Positions 60,696 to 64,000 of a stretch of 64,000 bases of DNA are shown one piece after another. Location: positions 38,733-102,732 of the forward strand of contig JAEYPS010000023.1 in the NCBI GenBank assembly GCA_023410475.1, given 5' to 3'. This DNA is from Bacillota bacterium (lineage in GTDB: Bacteria > Bacillota > Clostridia > Christensenellales > SZUA-584). Position 1 is the first letter of the stretch, and every line of letters begins with the position of its first letter. A model generated the notes under the pieces. That model worked only from the letters and a program-made list of their open reading frames with translations. It ran no database searches and was not told the DNA's origin. The position numbers were made by a program, and so were the translations under genes.

Positions 60696-60971
60696 TTACC
60701 TCAACAATACTTTTACTTTAACGCGGGCGTCCTTAGACTTTATGTCGACGTCCACTACGTCCAAAGAACCGTAGTCCTGCACCATCATAAGGGCGTTTTC
60801 CACGTTGTATAAAACGCCGAAAGCCCTTTTGCTGACCCGCCGGAAGAGCCACAGTATATCCATGAACCCTTCCAGCACCTCGTTAACGCATCTGAACGGC
60901 ATCAGTATGAATATAGGAAACCATCCTATGCGCACCGATATCAGTACGAACCTGCTCTTTCTAGTCGACAT
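60696..60971 (-). CDS. Small hypothetical protein in the envelope operon
   Basis: A 91-residue protein with a hydrophobic first third (RFVLISVRIGWFPIFILMPFRCV) and a charged C-terminus (KSKDARVKVKVLL). I do not recognise a family. Its ATG overlaps the 3' end of the gene before it by 11 bases, and the holin-like gene follows after six bases. The context points to a membrane or envelope role. Confidence 0.6.
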   Translation of the reverse strand: MSTRKSRFVLISVRIGWFPIFILMPFRCVNEVLEGFMDILWLFRRVSKRAFGVLYNVENALMMVQDYGSLDVVDVDIKSKDARVKVKVLLR

Positions 60972-61377
60972 ACACCCTCACCGTGGCGCCTTTCTCGGCA
61001 TCTCCGGTCACTACGTTTATAAGCTCTTCGTTGAGCTCGCCGTCCTCAAACAGCTCTATGAGTTCCTTCAAATCTATTGCGTCAAGGTCTATTCCGCTTT
61101 CAGTAAGCTCGCTTTTTACGTCTTTAGGCACGAGAGCCAGCAGTCCCGCCGCTTTTTTGGCTATAGCGAGAGGCACGTTAATGGTGACTTTCGCCTGTTC
61201 CGTTTTTTCGGGGTCGTTTACGTCTACCCTTACTCGCAGCATCGAACGCTTGCCGACTGCAGGCTTTTTGGCTTCGCTGCCGACTTCCCCTATAGCCGAG
61301 AGAAGCTTTTCGCCCTCTTCGGGAGTTACCTTTCCCGACTTTACCATCTCCAGGACCCTCAATGTTTCTTCACTCAT
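60961..61377 (-). CDS. SHOCT-like domain envelope protein
   Basis: A 138-residue protein. The N-terminus EETLRVLEMVKSGKVTPEEGEKLLSAI is a SHOCT-type helix-turn segment; the remainder (about 45-138) has alternating beta patterns such as RVRVDVNDPEKTEQAKVTINVPLAI resembling the start of DUF4097/YvlB proteins. Part of the DUF2089 operon; the function is unknown. Confidence 0.65.
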   Translation of the reverse strand: MSEETLRVLEMVKSGKVTPEEGEKLLSAIGEVGSEAKKPAVGKRSMLRVRVDVNDPEKTEQAKVTINVPLAIAKKAAGLLALVPKDVKSELTESGIDLDAIDLKELIELFEDGELNEELINVVTGDAEKGATVRVYVD

Positions 61378-61397
61378 TTTTTTATCTTCCTTTCAAA

Positions 61398-61772
61398 TTA
61401 TATACTTTTTAATATCTCAGCCGCCTCAGCGGCGGTGATCTCGCCTTTGTCAAGCCTGTCAAATATTTTTTTTCGTTCTTCTTTTATCTCGTCTGTCGAC
61501 ATGCTGCTCTCGAGCCCCAGCTTTTTTATCACTGCATCAAGTTTCCCGCGCACTGTCGGGTAAGAAATGCCCATTGCCTTTTCCACGTCCTTTATGCTTC
61601 CGCGGCACCTGAGGAACGTAAGCACGAAGAACTCGTCTTCGTCGCTTAGCCTGCAAAAGTCACAGCCGCTGAATTTGCCGGACAGCTCGCTTTTACAGCC
61701 GCTGCACGTCAGCCTTGTCGTTTCATACTGTCCGCCGCATACCGGACATGTTGAGGGCGCCTTTCTTTTCAC
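61398..61772 (-). CDS. DUF2089 family protein, probable regulator
   Basis: A 124-residue protein with an N-terminal zinc ribbon (CPVCGGQYETTRLTC..C) and a sigma-region-4-like helix-turn-helix (SIKDVEKAMGISYPTVRGKLDAVIKKLG), then a short SHOCT-like end (ITAAEAAEIL). DUF2089 proteins typically lead YvlB/YvlD-type envelope-stress operons, suggesting a DNA-binding regulator for these genes. It is the first gene of the unit. Confidence 0.85.
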   Translation of the reverse strand: MKRKAPSTCPVCGGQYETTRLTCSGCKSELSGKFSGCDFCRLSDEDEFFVLTFLRCRGSIKDVEKAMGISYPTVRGKLDAVIKKLGLESSMSTDEIKEERKKIFDRLDKGEITAAEAAEILKSI

Positions 61773-62118
61773 TGTATCACTTCTCCTAAGCTCATGTTAT
61801 TGCGCTTTGCCTTTAATTATATTATATTAATACTCTGATTTATTAAGAATGTCAATAGTAAAATTAAAATATTTAATTAAATAATTAAAATAATTAAGCT
61901 TAATGGCAATAACAGCAGATAAAACCGTTCGCTTAACATGGAAAAGAACAGGCGTTTGGAGCGATGCAGAAAAAACTTATACTGCGGTCGCAGTATAAGT
62001 TCGGTGGAGAATAGATGTAGCCAAAGCAATTTGGTCTGTGATAACATGTGTTTCAAAAGAACTCAAGCGGCCGTTAAAGAAGCAAAAAGCGGCTATGGAA
62101 ATTAGGGAGAAGATAAGC
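61773..62118. other. Intergenic region with a perfect palindrome
   Basis: About 346 bases, very AT-rich at 61850-61905. A palindrome with perfect 13-base arms, AACTTATACTGCG (61974-61986) and CGCAGTATAAGTT (61989-62001), with a two-base centre, lies about 117 bases before the GNAT start. The minus-strand DUF2089 promoter must lie near 61800-61860, but I see no clear pair. Confidence 0.55.
61974..62001. promoter_or_regulatory. 28-base palindrome, possible operator
   Basis: Perfect 13-base arms with a two-base centre, too close-set for a stable loop but ideal for a dimeric DNA-binding protein. No poly-T tail, so not a terminator. Which gene it would control is unknown. Confidence 0.4.
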
Positions 62119-62706
62119 ATGAACGTGATGCTCGCAAAGAAGTATGATAATGCACAACGGATAAAGATAAGCGAAGTTTTTGTTGAAGGCTTTTATCAGT
62201 GGCTGAAGTTCTTTTCAAAAGATAAGGCAAAATTAGCGCACGCGTTTGAGCACATGTTTAATCTTAGCGTCTTTTATGTTGCGGTAATCGATGATGAGGT
62301 TGCGGGAATAGCGGCCTGTGCGGATGAAAGCTCCTCATCAATACGTCTTGAAAAAGCGGAGTCTAAAAAGCATCTGGGTCTTATAAAGGGATCGATTGCT
62401 TTTCGGATATTAAAAAGGGAATTGGAAGATAAGCAATATCCGTTCACTATTGAAAAAGGCATGGGAATGATCGAGTTTGTGGCCACGTCTGCGAAACATA
62501 GAGGAAAAGGCGTTGCGACGGCTATCTTAAATAATATATTTGATTACACTGCGTATTCTGTGTTTGCTCTTGAGGTTGCGGATACTAACGAGAACGCAGT
62601 AAGGCTGTATGAAAAACTCGGGTTTGCCGAGTTTATGCGCGTAAAGCATAAACACAGCAAGCAAAGCGGTATTAATCACCTGGTATATATGAAATACTTC
62701 AAATAA
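62119..62706 (+). CDS. GNAT family N-acetyltransferase
   Basis: A 195-residue acetyltransferase. Acetyl-CoA motif: TSAKHRGKGVATAILNNIF; then FALEVADTNENAVRLYEKLGFAEF. Substrate unknown. ATG at 62119 is favoured by GGGAG nine bases upstream; earlier in-frame ATGs at 62038 and 62095 lack ribosome sites. Confidence 0.8.
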   Translation: MNVMLAKKYDNAQRIKISEVFVEGFYQWLKFFSKDKAKLAHAFEHMFNLSVFYVAVIDDEVAGIAACADESSSSIRLEKAESKKHLGLIKGSIAFRILKRELEDKQYPFTIEKGMGMIEFVATSAKHRGKGVATAILNNIFDYTAYSVFALEVADTNENAVRLYEKLGFAEFMRVKHKHSKQSGINHLVYMKYFK

Positions 62707-62781
62707 AAATAACAAGCGAGCAGGCCATATAAAACGCAGCGTCCCAAAAACCCGTGCGAATACACCCCGGCGTTTTTCTGT

Positions 62782-63398
62782 TTTGATAACGTACTTGAAA
62801 CGCTGTATAAAAGGGCGGCAAAAACACCGTCTGTAAACATTATCCCTCCTATGAAGTTTTTGATGATAGACGGCTGCTAAGATCCTAATACAAGCAAGGA
62901 TTTTGAGGATGCCGTCACAGCATTATATGCTGTTTCGTACGGTTTAAAATTTTTGCCCAAGAAGGGGATAATTCCCGAAGGATATTTTGATTACAGGGTG
63001 TCAGCGCTCGAAGGGCTTTGGGACATGCCAAAGGGTATTGAGTATTCTCTTGAAAACAAAGATAAGTTCTTATGGACGCTGATGATAATGCAGCCCCTCG
63101 TTTGTGACCGACGAGCTTTCAACAATGTGCGCAAGGCGCAGGAAAAGAAAAAAGGACCTCGAGCGTTTAATAAATTAAGACTTGAAACGTATGATGAAGG
63201 ACTTTGCTGCCAAATGCTGCACATAGGCACGTACGACTCCGAGCCAGCCACGTTCGGGATAATGATGAGACATGCAGAAGAAAACGGCTACAGGCGCAAG
63301 AGAAAAGCCATCATGAGATATATATGTCGGACGCAAGACGGATGAGAGCGGAGAAGCTTAAGACTATATTACGATTCAAGGTTTTAAAATGCGATTAA
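62782..63398 (+). pseudogene. GyrI-like (COG4832-type) domain gene, broken by a stop and a frameshift
   Basis: The order of family features is intact but split. Frame 1 encodes FDNVLETLYKRAAKTPSVN.. then a TAA at 62878-62880 where the family reads GDPN, continues DPNTSKDFEDAVTALYAVSYGLKF and EGYFDYRVSALEGLWDM, LRLETYDEGLCCQMLHIGTYDSEPAT and stops at 63345. The C-terminal block HEIYMSDARRMRAEKLKT is in another frame ending at 63398. One nonsense codon plus one frameshift near 63300-63315 account for this. No start codon with a ribosome site is seen. Related proteins bind small molecules. Confidence 0.8.
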
Positions 63399-64000
63399 AA
63401 AGAAAAATTATTGGGCGCAAAGAAAAACGGGCAGCGATAAGTGCCCGTCCGTTATATTGCAGCGACCGAATATGGTCTGTTTTTACCCGTGGGCAAAACA
63501 CGATTATGTCTATATGCAGTTTAACATCCGAATCCACTTTGGAAGCAGCGAGGTGATTAATCATATGATTCCATCCATTTTGAATTGTTATTATAAATTA
63601 ATATCAAGATTCATATAGGTAAATAATAAGCCTTTATAGATACTATTATGATTAACTGAATATATATTGGAAGCTTATACTTGTATTTTAAGATTAATAA
63701 TATTCGCGCTGCGCTATATATAGCTTCTGACCTAAATTTGAACTATATAATGTATAGTATGATTGCGCTCTGGCTTGCTCATTATAATAATATGAATATA
63801 GCCGGTATGGTTGAGTATTTGCTGCTGAAACGACAGCTTGCTTTTTGGAAAATATTTTTACGATTCAGCGCATAAAAGCAATAAAAATGGGATAAAAACG
63901 TGTTGACAACGCGGGGGTGAATTTGGTAGTATATTTAAGCGCTCGCTTGAGGGCGCTATAAGAACCTTGTAAAAACGGCATAAAGCAAACAGGAGCATTA
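63399..64000. other. Mostly featureless region ending in a strong promoter
   Basis: Some 600 bases with no supported gene. A hairpin ACGGGCA (63427-63433) with TGCCCGT (63442-63448) has a T-run only on the minus strand. The middle is AT-rich with a 64-codon frame that lacks a ribosome site. A promoter lies at 63903-63932 and CAGGAG near 63991 suggests the next gene starts just beyond the window. Confidence 0.5.
63903..63932 (+). promoter_or_regulatory. Strong predicted promoter at the window end
   Basis: A perfect TTGACA -35 (63903-63908), an 18-base spacer and a TAGTAT -10 (63927-63932). A small hairpin (AGCGC/GCGCT, about 63938-63957) lies in the leader. The gene is outside the window. Confidence 0.65.

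Noticed and set aside
63427..63448. Hairpin as a terminator of the GyrI-like pseudogene
   Set aside because: The T-run is on the minus-strand side only, so it would not end plus-strand transcripts, and no minus-strand gene precedes it.
63681..63875. 64-codon frame near the window end
   Set aside because: AT-rich stretch, no ribosome site, no domain pattern, and no neighbour support.
1..64000. tRNA or rRNA genes
   Set aside because: I found no T-loop GGTTCGAATCC-type segments with matching acceptor stems and no rRNA signatures; a covariance-model scan would be decisive.

Overview
The window looks like a near-origin chromosomal segment of a Gram-positive anaerobe of class Clostridia. The reasons are: a large Bacillus-type SRP RNA, long-form Hpf preceded by a structured leader resembling the raiA RNA class, Soj/Spo0J with consensus parS sites, a dnaA-dnaN origin of the Bacillus type, ANTAR antiterminators beside glnB/amt, an oxygen-independent homocysteine module, strong AGGAGG ribosome sites and frequent TTG/GTG starts. 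Most of it has intermediate GC content with GC-leaning codons. Two stretches are clearly AT-richer (about 21.4-22.6 kb and 55.1-55.76 kb) and look acquired. I cannot name a genus from the sequence alone.

Layout. 0-1.7 kb: the 3' end of purL and a TVP38/DedA-like membrane protein. 1.8-7.5 kb (minus strand): dnaN, dnaA, a secreted NlpC/P60 hydrolase and pdp, with origin elements in the dnaA-dnaN spacer, upstream of dnaA, and in a DnaA-box cluster at 6.2 kb. 7.7-12.3 kb: dapF-cca, a hydrolase and an anchored beta-propeller protein. 12.4-18 kb: an SGNH hydrolase, parA-parB with two parS sites, CvpA, a second anchored propeller and a lipid kinase. 18.1-20.9 kb: a CcdA/TlpA redox pair and purA. 20.9-23.5 kb: SRP RNA, an AT-rich DUF2971 gene, the candidate raiA RNA and hpf. 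23.7-31.9 kb: tandem duplicated hydrolases, pgsA, a GNAT enzyme, ychF, the three-gene sulfur-assimilation operon, sua5 and ywlE. 31.9-35.8 kb: a stand-alone Cas2-like protein, a MecA_N-type PBP, a GNAT enzyme and a PHP phosphoesterase. 36-40.3 kb: prs, then a nitrogen locus ANTAR-glnB-amt-ANTAR. 40.5-49.5 kb: two zinc-ribbon proteins, then mnmE-mnmG and tilS-hpt-ftsH. 49.6-64 kb: a B12-type radical SAM enzyme, csp, rsmA, pckG, a GreA-C-like protein, a broken DUF2691-like gene, a phosphoesterase, methyltransferase and MBL group, fhs, a DUF2089 envelope operon, a GNAT enzyme and a broken GyrI-like gene.

How the genes work together. Replication and segregation (dnaA, dnaN, parAB, parS) sit within 13 kb, but the usual origin cluster is split: mnmE-mnmG lies 27 kb from parAB. 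Nitrogen control appears to use PII without the canonical uridylylation tyrosine, together with two ANTAR proteins whose receivers have Asn where the phosphoacceptor Asp should be. Terminator hairpins lie in this locus's leader and spacers. Sulfur assimilation appears to use aspartate semialdehyde plus sulfide through DUF39, NIL-ferredoxin and UPF0280 proteins.

Functions are assigned by recognising motifs by eye. No database or folding calculation was run.
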